In this document: positions 24,301-39,300 of the stretch, one piece after another
Numbering within the stretch: the first letter of the stretch is position 1
Layout of the letters: each line of letters begins with the position of its first letter
NCBI GenBank assembly: GCA_963930775.1
Contig: OZ005695.1
Span: 2,604,001-2,668,000, forward strand
DNA: 64,000 nucleotides
From: Cliona cf. orientalis
Lineage: Eukaryota; Porifera; Demospongiae; Clionaida; Clionaidae
Reading direction: 5' to 3'
Position numbers and translations under genes: made by a program
The notes under the pieces: model-generated
Databases searched by the model: none
What the model was told of the DNA's origin: nothing
Seen by the model: only the letters and a program-made list of their open reading frames with translations

Positions 24301-27300
24301 TTCTTGCCCATAATGCTTCCATTGCTTACAAATATGTTATCCATTCTCCAAAATCAGCATCTGATTCAAACCCGTACGAATTTCTTCATGATCATGGTCA
24401 TGTCAATCGATGTCTAATTTTCCCAAATAATGAAGTCGAAAAAGGTATAAATTATTATAGAAAATTATGTTGCCAATCTTTTAATGCATTATTTTTCTAT
24501 AGGTGAATGCCATAAATATGACACAATTGTTTATCCCAGAGGAACTAGTATTTCAAGATCCTTTTATGCCAATGTTCGAGAAAAGGGTCTTATCACAGCA
24601 GTTAGCCAAAAGTTTGGCAGTGTAGTGGAGAGTGCGGGAAGTGCTATTTCTAGCCTATTTAAAAGCAAAAAATCTTATACCATGAAAGAGGAAGAAGATC
24701 GTGCTAATTTTGTACCCCTTGACAATGCCAGTGCCTGCAAGTATTGCTTGCAGGTGTACTTAGAACCATTGAAGATGAGATTATGTTCAGGGAAGATCCA
24801 AAAAGGAGATTGTATTTATACAATGGCTAGCAGAGCAGCACACATATTTCATTCAATGAGTCAATACTGGATATGGCGTGACCAGGCAGAGCTGGGACCA
24901 AAGTTGGATCTCAAATCGGTTGGTTCTTATCTCACGTTGCACATATCATCATGAATAATGATATTTTTGCAAATTATATTCCGTGTGTGCAGGTATTTAA
25001 GGAATGGTTGGAATCTCTGCTTGAATCACTTAAAATGAATCCTCTCGAAGAACCTGAGAAGGAATTGACTATAGCAGCATTCATTATGTGCTGCATTGGA
25101 TTACGTTGCCAGTCCTATGATTCTTTAAAGAAGAAAGAGTTTCTTGCTAAACTTGGGAATATGCTTGCCCTCCAACCTAGTTTGGAACTAAAACGATGTC
25201 CCAACTATGAATTTCTGCTAACTTGTTTACACAATCAAAGGAGGTAAATATATCTGTGTGCAGCATGGTCAATAAATTGATATTCTACAAGAAGGGGGTT
25301 CGCTTCACTCACTGCCAGCTGCATGTGATTATTGTATAATATTATTATTATTATGCATGTAGCTATGAATATTTGGCACTTAGGATCCCACAAAACTAGA
25401 GCTCTGTGGAGCACATACCCCGCACGCTCTGTAGCCACTGTATTGCAACACTCTGAGGCATAGCTGTTTCATGACTTGATGACCCTTTCCAACACTGAGC
25501 TTGAGCATGCGCAGTCGCATCAGCATACTATTATGCTAAAAGAGTGGGTGTGGTCGATAAACCACAGGCATGCTGAACAGAAAATGCACGATTTGTAGCA
25601 CTACTAAGCCTTTTTGAGCAATTTGAAGCTCGTATAAACCAGTTTTTCACCGATATCTACTGATTGGTTATGCTCACAGATGCCTAGAATGTAAGATCTG
25701 GCGATTTTTATGCCGATGACAACGATGACGACGACAACAACAGACGGACAAACCGATTGCTTTACCCCTTGCGCATGCGCACGGGGTAACTAGCACATGG
25801 CTAAATCAATCAACTATCATTAATGTAGTTAGCTTGCTCATAGCTCCACTCACAATACTTGAGAACATGAGAAGTCAAAGTAACTGTTAGAATTTACTAC
25901 CTCCGTGATGTCCACTCGGACCATGTATTGTCACAAATCGAGTTGCTTGCTTAACTGCAGGCCACTGAATGTAAGTCCTTGTTTGTTGCTTGGTTTTGTA
26001 CAGTCCGTCCAAGAAGCTAGTAATCGTGTCTGTAGCTAGTGCCAAGGCTGGCGCTCACAGAAATCGCCTGGTTGTAGCTTCTAATGCCTGAGGGCCAGAA
26101 ATATAGCCTCTTATGTCACGAGGTCAAATCACTTCTGCCGAACTTCCGTAATAGACAGACGAACGAACAACTATTATCCTATATATTATATGATGTGGCA
26201 CCCAATTGTGCCCTGCCCTGCCATGTATTATGAAGTTTGTTGTGGTGCATGCCAGTTCAAATATGGGACATTGTTGCAATAATCAATATTACTACACATG
26301 AATGCAGGAATGTCCAAAATTTCATCACATGGCAATTGGAAGAATTATCACAACACATTCATGAGATTAAGTTTGAAGGTCTTCCTTCTCCTTGGCTCGA
26401 TATTGTACCACTCTATCACTTCCTAAAGAAACAGTCTCGGCCCTTCACTGGACTTGGTGATCCAGCAAAGATTTCATGGAATGTAGATGACAAATTGGGC
26501 CTGGCGAATGTCAAGAAAGGAATCAATGACAAGAAGTGAATTCTTTTTTATACTAAAAATTGTAGTGTTACTCACTATAATATTAAGGTTACGGGATAGT
26601 ATTCGACGCGCAATTTATAAATGATTGCGCACGGACACAATTCACGTATGTTTTAATGCGGGTTTGTCAGAAACGCGAACGAGTGTCGACCATTTCCAGA
26701 TGTAAACAAAAGTCCAAATTTCTGCGTCAACTTTTGAAGACCAGAGACTCGAACGAACTGACTTCGCTGTCGTTCACACTAGTCCATCGATCGGAGCAGG
26801 GCCAAGTATAGCGCCTTTTCGAAAACTCTAAGATGGTCAGTCGTCAGACAAGGTTTTGTCCTGGAGGGCCGCCATTAAGCGAGTCACATGGCAGATGAGC
26901 AGTAAGTTTTTATGTTCGCTTTCTGTTCGTGTAACTCGACAGAGTTCAAATGCTATACTTGGCCCTGTAGAGACTCGTAAGCTATCGTTTCGTTTGTATG
27001 TAAATACATAGAGGCTGTTTACCTTGGCAAAAACTGACACAGAAAGTTGCAATACTTACCCGTGCTTGCAAACGGACAGTGGCAGGTTTGCTTTTCGTTT
27101 TTGTGGACCATGGGGCAGACATCAGGAGAACTACTTACCTGTGCCTTGACTGTGCAAAGAACGTGGACAAAAACTGGAATATAACTGTCTCATTTGTTAT
27201 TCATGTGAACTTTTGACCATGCGTGGGCGGAACACTATCCCGTAACCTTAAGGGAGGGTCATATAGAACCACTCTTGACTAGTGAATATCAAAAGAGTGG

Positions 27301-30300
27301 ATAAGAGAAAGAAAAGAGTATTTAACTCCAGTCCGTATAAGCTTTTTTCATAGTACAAAGTACGCCTGTATAATAATATTATGTTTAGTACTACAATTAG
27401 ACAAGGTGTACGTGTTATCGTAACTACTGTACAAAGCATGTCTGGTGACCTTTATACTACAAATACAGCTTTTCAGCAGTTAGATATTCACTTCTCCTCC
27501 CTCTTACGAATACTAGTATGAATACTAGAAGCTAGATGTGGTCTCTGTGGCATTGGTGGTAAGCATGGCATTTGCAAATACAGGATAGCAATAAATTGGG
27601 TATCATTAGACACTAGTCTTAATATATATTGTGCATAGTCAGTTAAATAGAAAAAAGATATCAGCAGTTGCATGATATTTACACTGCATACACAAAAAGG
27701 TCTGATAGTAATATTGTCCATGTGTACAGTTGAATAATCTCTTCACCCTGCCTGAAATTGGGAATAGCTTTTTATGTACATAATGATTGTGTTGTTGCTG
27801 TTAATCTATACAGATTTGTTGACCAGATTCTGGAGATCTATCAAGCATACTGCACACTAGATCCCCTTTTCACATGTACACTGATCCAACTTGCCCCTCG
27901 GGATTGCTTTAAAACCTTGTGTAGCAGAGTAAGTCCTTCACTCACAACAGCATGGCTAGCAGGGAAAGGGCCCATCAATGAAGCAGAGGTATAAAATTAT
28001 TACCTGAAAGAATATTAGTTTATCTGAGTTCAATACAGGTGGTCGATATCACTGAATGTGTTCAGTGCATCCAATCATCATTGCTGTCAAAATGGCATGA
28101 GCGAAGCCATGGCCATCCGTAAGTCACTACCACGGATTGTGATTAAATATTTGACTAATGAAATTTTTTTTAGGGAGATGTGGTCGATACTGAATCTCTC
28201 TGTTAAGCTACTTAAGAACATTTTGGTGACAAAAAGAAGCCCTAGCAGATACATTTTGTTATTGGCAGCATCTATATTGTATTCCCTCTACATAATGATG
28301 ATTCTTGATCAACAGAGCGGTGGAGATGTTTCTGAGTACCTGAATAGACTTAGGAGGATGATCCAGGAGTGGTTAGTTGATTTTAATGTGATCGGTCCAT
28401 TCGCATTTGGTGGAAGTCATGAGAATAATTGGAAAGGAAAAATGGAATTGGAGGTGAAGTAGCTAGTTCTGTATTAATTTTATATGACATTTACAATATC
28501 TGTATACAAAATGCACTTTAGATTTGGAATACACTACTTTCCAAAACAGATCTACCCCACTGTCAGATCCTGACTAAGTGGCAAGAACTTGTAGGGCAAA
28601 TAGTTCGAGAAAGGTTGTTGTCATTGGTGAGCAAGTAGTGAGGTTTACTATAATACCATTAGAGTATTTCTTTTAAAAAAAATATTCATTAGCTCGAGCT
28701 TAATCTGAATATTCAACATTCATTCTACTCCTATATTATACATGTGATGATCTTTGCCAAAAGTATTCCATATCAAATTAATTTATTATTAAAAGTGCCT
28801 TTTTCTATCCTACTAGAACCAGCAATTATTGAGAATTAAAGTCTTGAAATTAATGCCTGGTGATATGCATCCTTTGCTGGCAGATATTATCACAGAAATT
28901 ATCTCCAGTGGTTTTGTGTCCGAGGTAGGTACATGATATGTACTCGACGTCTATTTAACTTTATCAATCAATTAAATTTAATAGGATGGTCAGGTGGATA
29001 AACTTCCAGAAACAAAGGAGGTTGGGCTGTTTTTTGGGAAAGTCTTAATGAAGACTTACCCACATCCAGAGGATATCTCAGGCTATGAATTGGATTGTCT
29101 TCTTAAGTGGGGCTTATGGCCAACTTTGCTTTCTGCTTGTGGTAATCTAATTATGTTATCCCACTTGAGTATGCAGTATTTATGCATGGCATTGTAAATA
29201 ATATTATAGTAAAGAAATCTGCTATTTGGGAAGGAATTGACAAAAAGTATCAAAGACTGTGCATTCTCGCTGTAAATGAACTTAAGGATGTTTGTGACAA
29301 ACTGCAATCTGGTGAGGTGGTGGTCAGAGTTATACATTCTATTTCTGTTCAAAGATATCGTATGGACAATCTTTGTAAGTCAATAGCAACCAAGGACGAA
29401 TTTCAAGCACTTAGTAAAGCTATTGATGCACGTCTGGAGGAGCTAAACATATTTAACGAGCAACGCAGGCTGCTTAAACATCTTTGCCTGTGGGTACAAA
29501 ATGAATGTACCGGTAGCCATACGAAACTGAAAATAAAAGGTGATGAACTAGTCTACATCAGCATGTTACAATAGTTACTAGTGATATGGCATTGTATTTT
29601 ATTGTTATATAGATGCAGAAGTCTTTATAGCTCAGCTTAATGGAGACTTCCATGATCTGAACATCAATACTCTCTGCAAAAGAAATGATGAAGGGAAGGT
29701 GGTGGTGATCTGTTTTCAGTCAGGAGGCAGCCTACTAAAATTTGCAGATAATTTCTATTCCATTAGCTTAAGTGCCTTGTTCAAAATTCTGTGGAGAAGT
29801 GCAATACTAACTCAAACAGTTTCTAGTGCTCAAGAAATTATGCTAGATGATCTTTATTGCTCAGTGTGGCAACCTTGCTTGGAGAACTGTCATCAGCTCA
29901 TTCAGTCCTTAATGGATATGGATATTAAGCTGTTTAAAGTTGATGAGTATCTGAAACTCTATGGTGTTGATTTTGATAAACATGTTGAAGTGCTATTCAG
30001 AGAAGTAAACAAAACCATACCTATATCTGGCAGTTTGGAGAGTCTGAATGCAGCCCTCAGAAAAGTTCACCATTATGAGCGTCTCTGTCGCTACCATGAA
30101 GGAGCCACCATTATACTCAAACTTAAGGATTCTCTAGGACTTGTGAAAGGAGATTTCAGAGAAGTAGAGATGCTATCTCAAGAGGTATAATAATTCTAGT
30201 CATACTGTAACAGTACTATACTGATGTCATAATTCTTAAACTGTCTCTACATGCATTATAGTTCTCAACATCGATGAAAGATCAAACTTTGAAGGATGTG

Positions 30301-33300
30301 GATGATAGTCTAGTTCAAGTGGGAGAATTTTTGCAGGAGCTAATCACACAACAACGAATTGAATGTCTACAACAATTTATTGGATGTAAAAAGATCGTGG
30401 AATGGCTACGGGAAGAAACCAATGGTTAGTTAATTTAATTTCACGACAATAATTAGTATGCTTATTAAAAGTTTAATATCTTTGTAGATGCAAACGAAAT
30501 CCAAAAGTTTGTCACCGTAGCACTAACAACAGCAGCTGGCGGAGAAAATGATTATGCACATGATCGGTTATCTAACCTAAGGATTGTTGGTAGTGGTTAC
30601 AGTCCACTTATTTACAGCCTTCCACAGAATGCTTCGTTTACTGATTTTAAGAGGGCATGTGTGTCTGTATGGAATTCCTTAGACAGTAATCCAAGGTTGC
30701 CAGAATTACTTGTAAGTTTGTCATTTCCGTACGCATGACCGATGTAAACGCAGAATTTATTATTATAGAAACAATGCAACAAGAGCATTAGTTGGTATCA
30801 AGGAGTGAAAGGGACCCAAGGATCAGTGGAGGTCACTTCTTATGGACAGATGAGGAGCATCCTCAGATATGGCTACTGTAATATTGGTGCTTCTGCCAAA
30901 TCTGCTCAGAGTATTGGTGATTTGATTTCATTGGAGCTTCACCCTCCTAATGATTTGGAGAAGCCACCGTGCAAATTGAAGTATAATCTTGATGAGCTTC
31001 ATGATTTACAGAGCAAGCTAGTGTTGATTACTGGAAGTAAAGCTGATAACAGAATGGAAGTTGATCACTTTCTTGATGTAAGTGACAAAGATGAATATGC
31101 ATGCAAGCTGTAAATTAAATATCCGTAAACATATATTATATCTTTGTATAGATCTTACAGTATGTCACCAGAATCGCAGATATACTGTTAGATTTACAAC
31201 AATCTGGAAATGTGAAGTATATTGGATGGACTATGAAAATAAGATGTGCAATGTATACTGTTATCACTGATTCAGATACGAAACAAGAACCACAACTTGA
31301 AATTGCATTGGCCAAACAACTTGTTGACTCACTGAAAAACATTGCTAAGCAGATGGAATGTGGACTTGAAGATTGGAGAAACAAAGTAGAAGGATCCAGA
31401 AAGGATCACTACGAACTCAATTATTACACAACACTTCAGCTTCTTGGTTTAAGAAAAGAGCTGGCTTTAGTTCGTTCCATAGCAGGAAAGCAGTGTAGCC
31501 CAGAAATTCTTGCGCTTCTCCAAAGCATTTCACTTAATCTAACTTTTGAAGACGTACATGATGCAATAATGTCACTGCAAGAGAGCTCAAGTGAAGAGCG
31601 GAGATCAAAGCATTCAGTGCAAGAAGAACTCAGTGACGGAGCCAAAGAATTGGATCAGTTTTCAATCCCAACAAGCTTAGCAATGGATCAAAGCTTGCAA
31701 GATAGTCCTGCAGCTATTCCACCATCATCTGAGAGTCATAATTCAACACCTAGTGATATTGCTGATGAACATATACTTGCTGGGCCAGCAGTACTCAAAG
31801 AAGAGGATCTGGAGGCTCAACAAAGGGATATTTTCACAGATCTGGTTGGGTATCAGTCCTATTCTAAAGAGCTTGTCCTAAAAGCTCTCGAAAGTTCTTC
31901 TAGTGAAGCAAATCTATATGATATTCAGCAATGGTGTGATGAGAATCAGAAAAAATTTCACTCTACCTCAAGTAAATCCCCATCATCAGCAAAACGAGGA
32001 GCAATGGAGAAAATGAGCACAAAGGTTATCGTATCTGATACTGAAAGTGAAGATTTGTCAGATGATGAGTCCAATAGCATGGATATATTCTCTTTGGATA
32101 GCAGGACACAACCACAGGGTATTTAATCTATCACATAATCACACTATGTATTCAGAATGTTATTCATATTACTTTTAGCCGCTTCAACACCAGTGCACCC
32201 TACCACCATTAAACACGTTGCCACTCCCACTGTGGTCAGTCCTGAGATGAAAATTGTTTATAAGGATGCTATAAACAAGTCACACCCATTGGTGCAAGAG
32301 CTGGTTGACGATCATGGTTATGATTTGGAAGCCTCCATTGAAGCAGTTCGCTTGAATCCTAATGATCTTCAAGGGGCTATGGACCACCTTGCTCATTCTA
32401 AGTCAGCAAGATCTAATGCAAGCAGCAGCACAATAGTTAGATCCTCAGCAAATGGGCTACAAACTGGCAGTGACCAAAACAAGCCAGGCATGGATAAGAA
32501 GTATGAGATTGTTCTCGTGGATAATAGACTGTCAATAGTATTATCCGATACCTTTTTTGTGCAGTGTAAATATCAATATCTCCCAAGATGGAAATGCTGA
32601 AGGAAGCCATCTTAGTCTTGAAGAGTTGGGTACTGTCCTAGGAAAACTGAGCCAAAAATTGCTCGGTAAAACTTGAACATAAGGTAATACTATTAGTATA
32701 AATTTTTATTTGTCTTGCAGCTCCTATAGGAGAGCAGAGAATTTTCAAGGAAGAATTTGTAGTAGGTGCTCCAAATTTAATAGTAACTTCTCCAGGTATA
32801 TTAAAGACAAGTAGAGCTACATTGAATGGTATACCTAACTTCTCTATTTGATACATAGACGAAGTTTTAAGAGCAGTACTTGCCCTCTATATGCCTGGTC
32901 CCTTGCCTACTTTAGAAGAAGTGCTTATCTGCGAATCTACAACAACTGTAGAAGAGGTAATAAATACGTATTTGCCTGGATTATGCTGTGATTATAATTT
33001 GGATTGTAATACTCAGATTAATATATTGTGGCAGAAAGCGATAGAAGATCCCAGCTTTAGAAGAATATTTTGCTTAGCCCATGCTGAAAAGCTGTCATAT
33101 CAGGTCAGCAATGAGGTTATCGAGTCTTTGAAAGACCTTTCTCGGGGACAAAAAGGTATATAGCTATATGATTCAAAAATACTGTATAGCGGGAAACTTT
33201 CTAGGGCGAAAACTTTCACGAATTGGTTGGAAGGGAGCATTTTGTGGAGAAAACTTTCATGAAATGTTAAAACTGATCGCATAATGGGTGTGCTATGCCT

Positions 33301-36300
33301 AAAATTTCATAGAGAAAACTTTCGCAGATGGCTGAAAAATCGCAAAATTCATGAAAGTTTTCTCTCTTGAAAATTTCCCGCTGTATGGTAGTTAATTACT
33401 TGCAATGTGTATTTTGCATGCAGAGTATCGTCTGGTAGTCATCTGTGGCAGTGAAAGTCTCCGAGAAGAGTCACGAATAATCTCAAAACTCTCTATGTAC
33501 AAAAGGAGTATGAATTTACAGCATTGCGATGATAAATCATGCCAAAGTTACCTAAAAGATCACTTCTTGAAGTACCCAACAACCAGTTCGACATGCACAG
33601 CGAGCAGTGTTGATTTTGAGAGGTACATAATAATATTAGTGCTTTAGGTTGGTCAATCTACAATATCATGCTAACTGTAGATCAAGTGTTCGGGTGGTAT
33701 GCTCCATGAGAAGTGGGATGGGCAAATCCCTGTACGTCAGTAGAATGGCTGAGAAACTGGATCAGGAGGGAGAAGAATCCAATCACGTTACAATCCCAAT
33801 CCATGGACCCCAAGTTACGTCTGACCTAGTGCTGAAATCTCTTCAAAAGTACTATGGCAGAGCAGAGGGCAAGATCTACCACTTCGACATTGCACCTAAT
33901 GTACTAATTATTAAATTTATTCAACTTTTTCATGGCTATAAATCCTACCTACACTATTGCTGCTACAGGTTTTCTCAGATGTAGATACTATCCTATTTAG
34001 CTTATTAATCCTCCGTGGTCTCTCTGACAGTCAAGGTCATGTGTGGCGATGTCATCCCAGCCAATTCTATGCTGTTGAAGTTACACTCCCAGAAGCAGCA
34101 GTATGTTAATGTTGAATATATTAATTTAGTAGCTATTGTATATATACCTCTCCATGTTTTGTAGGATCAGGAGCAACCTATTCTCGAAACACAAACTTCA
34201 AAATTTCTATACAATCTTCCAAAAGTTACGTGTCTCAGTCCTAGGGACGTGTTGCAAAGTGTCAGCACTAGCTCAAATCCATCCAGCATTGGAATGGATC
34301 AAGGAAAATTTCATAGCTGTGCATTTCAAAGAGTTTATCAGTACCTTTGGCAACGCCAAGCTAAAAAGGACCTGGATCAGTTTGTATATGAAGAGGAAAA
34401 TCTTAAGCATGATTGTGCAGAGTGTCTCCAACTGTTAATTGAGTATGTTATTGGGGGCGTACATGAAAGTTAACAATTAATATATTATTATGCCATTTTC
34501 AGAAATTGTGGAGTGAGTGATCCCAGCTGGTCTGAAATCAATCACTTCATAACATTTTTTGATCTACAATTGAAGTCTTGTGAGAATTCAGATTTCTTCA
34601 TTCCAGCGGTGTTTAAAGAGGATATGCCTGGTCTAAAAGAATTTGTAGTTAAATTCATGATTCAAATGTCCAGGGTATGAAATATACAATAATAATTAGT
34701 AGCTAATGTGGGGTTCATATAGTAATATAGGACTTTTCTACCCCTTCCTTGCGAGGAGAAGTTCTAAGGGAGGAGGTGCAAGTGGAGGGTCTTAAACAAT
34801 ATCACATTGAACAGCGAAGATATTGGGAAAAGAGGTATGTTGTACGATCTGTTTGTTAAATCATTACTTCGCTCTTTATTTGATCGTTTACAGTACTCAT
34901 TCCTATATATTTTTCAATGAAGATCGTACAACTGTTACATTTGTTGGTTTTATAATCGATAAGCGTGGAAACTTATGCAATCCTCAAGGTGTTATAATTA
35001 AATCAAATTACATGTCAAGGAGATTACATGATGGTCTGGAGCGTCAGGAGGTGAAATTATCTGACAATCACAACAATTGGCAAAAAGAAGATATGATTAA
35101 GACATTGGCCACAGTGATTGGAATTAAAAACTATCGTGATCCTGATAAAACATACGTGTTGACAGTGGACAATCTGATTAAGATTCTTGCCATTCAAATG
35201 AGATTCCGTTGTGGTATTCCAGTGGTTATCATGGGAGAGACTGGTTGTGGAAAGACGAGGCTCATAAGATACATGTGCGATCTGGCTCGAGGAAGAAACT
35301 GTGGAAGAAATATGCTAATCTTGAAGGTCAATTATTGGATAATGTGGCTAAATTATAGAATATATTATTACTTAAATAGGTACATGGAGGAACCAAAGAA
35401 GAAGATATTTTTAAGTTTATGGCTACAGCTGAGCGGGAAGCCAAGAGAAACAGAGAAAAAGGGATGGATACTGTGGTATTCTTTGATGAAGCAAACACAA
35501 CTGATGCCATTGGCTTGATTAAGGAGATAATTTGTGATCGGCGGATGTATGGAGAACCAGTTTCCGAGGATCTCAAATTTATTGCTGCTTGTAATCCCTA
35601 TCGAAAGTAAGTATAATATAGTTTTGCATTATTTGTAGTTTCAATATTTTTGAAATAGACACTCTGAAGAGATGATTAAAAAACTTGAGAATGCAGGACT
35701 TGGCTTTTACGTCAGAGCCACGGATACAACCAGTAGACTAGGTAGCTAAAAATTATTGCTTCATGAACTATAGACCTGTTGTATGTCACACTTGTAATCA
35801 ATGTTGATTACAGGCAAGATTCCCCTTCGTCAGTTGGTGTATCGTGTGCTGGACCTCCCCCTCAGTATGAGACCACTGGTCTATGACTTTGGACAACTAC
35901 AGCAAGATACAGAAGACAAATACATCAAAAAGATAGTATCTAATCATGTGAGGGATGTAAGCATACCATAAGATAATGGTGTAATAATTATTTTCTGAAT
36001 CATAAGATTTCAAACCATGGAATTCTAAGCAACTGTATTTCACCTATTGCTAACGTTTTGGCAAAATCACAAGCATACATGAGGAAATGCGAGGTTTGAT
36101 AGTTAGCATATATCAAGAAACGATTAATTTGGTGAATTTTAATAGGATGAGTGCAGTTTTGTGAGTCTTCGTGATGTGGAACGAGCAATGATAGTTTTCA
36201 AGTATTTTTATGGCAAGAAAGATTTGTTCAATCCATTGATAAGAGAAAAGCAAGAACAGGAACTAAGAAGGGTCCTAACACAATCTTTACAAGAGGATGC

Positions 36301-39300
36301 TGAAGATCAACCTGTGGTAACTTGATGTGTATTTAAGCACGCATGCCCATTAATTCGTAGATCTCTACCCCTCAGGCACAAAAGCAAATTAATGATATCA
36401 CAAGGGCTTTGGTGCTATCTTTAAGTGTATGCTATCATGCACGCCTTCAGAAAAGGGATGACTATGAGGAAATGATTGCACAAGAATTCACTGGGATTCT
36501 TTGGCTTCCAAGAGGAAGTGCACAATTCAGAGATGAAATCAGATGGTATAATTATTATAATATGCGTGTCTGCCTACTTCACCTATGTCATAATGTGAAT
36601 CTGTAGGTGTCAAGAAGTGCTTTTAGACAATATGATACTTGGAAAGACTATTGCTAAGAATGCTGCTCTTAGAGAGAATGTCTTCATGATGGCCATCTGC
36701 ATTGAACTGAGGATCCCTCTGTTCCTTGTAGGCAAGCCAGGCAGTTCAAAATCGCTGGCAAAGTCCATCATTCAGGACTCGATGCAAGGGATGACATCTG
36801 ACAATGATCTCATGAGGAATTTTAAGCAGGTTCACATGTTCTCCTACCAGTGCAGTCAGCTATCCACTCCAGAAAGTGTGATTGAAGTCTTTGATACTGC
36901 TTCTAGTCTCCAGAACAAGCAAGGAATAGAGCAAGGTGGAATTATCTCAGTGGTCGTTCTTGATGAAGTTGGTCTTGCAGAGGACTCCCCCAACCTTCCA
37001 CTCAAAGCTCTCCACCCACTGCTGGAGGATGGAACAGAGGGAGCTGGTGCAGAGGGAGAAGATAAGGTGAGAAAGCTATAATAACAGTTACATTAGTGAT
37101 TTTTATCATACTATGATAGATTATTGAACAAGAGAAGAGAGTTGCCTTCATTGGCATCTCCAACTGGGCCCTAGACCCTGCCAAGATGAATAGAGGAGTG
37201 ATGGTGACTAGAGGAGCTCCAGATATTGGAGAACTTGAATTTAGTGCTCAGGGAATCTGTGGTGTAGAAGAGAATGACCAAACCAGAAAAAGTTTAGAAA
37301 AATACTTCAAACCATTAGCTGCAGCATATGCAGAAATTTGTGATAAGCAGGAAAAGGAAAAAGAATTCTTTGGATTGAGGGATTTTTACAGGTAGCTAGA
37401 CTATACAAAAATGAATCCATCCATTTCTCTACTAATGATACATTTTATAGCTTGATCAAGATGCTGTACTGGCTGTGTGAAAAATCTGAAGGTCGAGAGT
37501 TGACATGGTCACAGATGAAACATGCTATCTTGAGGAATTTTGGAGGTTTCATTTCAGCATACGTAGATCCATTTGAAGTATTTAGGAGGAAGTTAGAAAG
37601 TATCATGGTGCAAGAGAATCCAAATCTTGAGAATTATCCACCAGAGGTATTATAGTACTCCCACCATATACATTTACTGTGATCATAATTATGCAAATTG
37701 TTTAGCTATGGACAGTTATAAACCCAAGCTGCTCAACAATTGGTTTAATCAAAACAAGCCTGGATACAAAAGAAATAAGTTCTCATGGGTATGAAAAATA
37801 ATTATTACTAATATAATGCATATTAAGCTGCCGACTTACCTTACAGAGAAAATCGGTATTTACTATTTCTGACTGAGAATTATGCAGCTCTTGGTATACT
37901 TGAGCACTATATTCGAGGTAAATCCAACACTTCTCAATTACCTGAATCTGAACAAACCACGAAGGAAGATACAGTGGCGCTCAAACCATTTACTATTTTT
38001 GGAAGCAGCTTCCCAAAAGATAAAGAGTACACTCAGGTGAGGTTATAGCTAGCTATGCAGCTACCATAGTGGGCTATGATAATAATATTATAATACATCC
38101 AGCGTATTAGGGTGCCAATGTTATATTATGCACATGCAGTTGTCTGTAACTGACTAGCTTAGCTCACTGTACAGTACTACTACTGAGATAGTACTGTATG
38201 TAACAAGTTCATGCATATGTGCATAGATCTGCAGAAACATCAATCAGATTAAGATTTGTATGGAAACAGGACGAACAGTGATCCTGCTAAACCTAGATAA
38301 CTTATATGAGAGCTTGTATGATGTGCTGAACCAATACTACTTGCATTATGGAGACAGCAGATATGTTGATCTTGGACTTCAGAGCCACCGTGTAAAGTGC
38401 CGTGTCCATAATGACTTCAAGTAAACTGAATGTTAATTTATTGTAGTGCTGGTACATATATCATGGCTTCACATCTTGCAGATTGATCATTATTGCTGAA
38501 AGAGAGACAGTACATAAAGATTTCCCAATACCTCTCATCAATCGACTTGAGAAACATTTCGTCCTGACATCATCTGTACTTAATGATTGGCAAAAGGAAG
38601 TACTAAAACAGTTTGAAAATTGGATTACATTATTTTCAACAATAAGGTAGTATCTCTCTATGGATGTAGCTATATCTTCTGATATTCACTAGTGCTTTTG
38701 ACCTTGCAGTGAAGACAGTGAGTGTAAAATTTTCGATAGAAAGCAGGCTTTTGTTGGATATCAAGATGATACTCCAGCAGCTGTAGTGTTCCAGGCATCT
38801 GAACAGCTCGAAAAGTTATGCAGTACACCATGGAAGGTGTGGCATTCACAGCTTGGTGGAGCCATACAATCAGAAGAACTTACTGTAGAGCAGAAAGGCT
38901 CTACCCTTTGGAAGAATGCTGTAGGTTTTTATGGATTTCAACTTAACGTAAACCATTGTGGAGTAGTATAATTGCACCTTGGTAGTGTATGAATCAGTCT
39001 TATCGGCTTACTAGACAATGGACTATTTGCAACACTTTGCGCTAGGTGGTGTTTTTTCGAATAGCTTTGTGATCATAGAAGCAATACTGGGGATGCCATT
39101 GGGTGGGCAATCCATACGTACTTTCACAAGATTATGATAACAGGTAATAGGTATCCAGCATCATGCAGATCTACATGCAAGCATGCATATGAGCTATTTT
39201 GTATGCTATAAAAATATTGTAACCACTCGCAATCATTTCATTACACAGGTACTGAGGCTTAGCCAGTATTTGCTGCTTCAAATTGCCTCTGACGATGCTC

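Larger units (their letters stand above)
21365..24444 (+). other. RNF213-like exons 1-4: N-terminal zinc ribbons and CBM20-like region
   Basis: Exons 21365-21835, 22476-22510, 22567-22740 and 24242-24444. Residues 18-38 (CTHC...C...C) and 54-72 (CAYC...CLSC) form two paired-Cys ribbons. A Gln/Pro-rich linker follows. Exons 3-4 encode an Ig-like beta region (NSSMHIRFSNEKLGNWRVD ... YKYVIHS ... NRCLIFPNN) that resembles the starch-binding CBM20 domain of RNF213. The 35-nt exon 2 is needed to keep the frame (phase 0 to 2). Confidence 0.75.
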
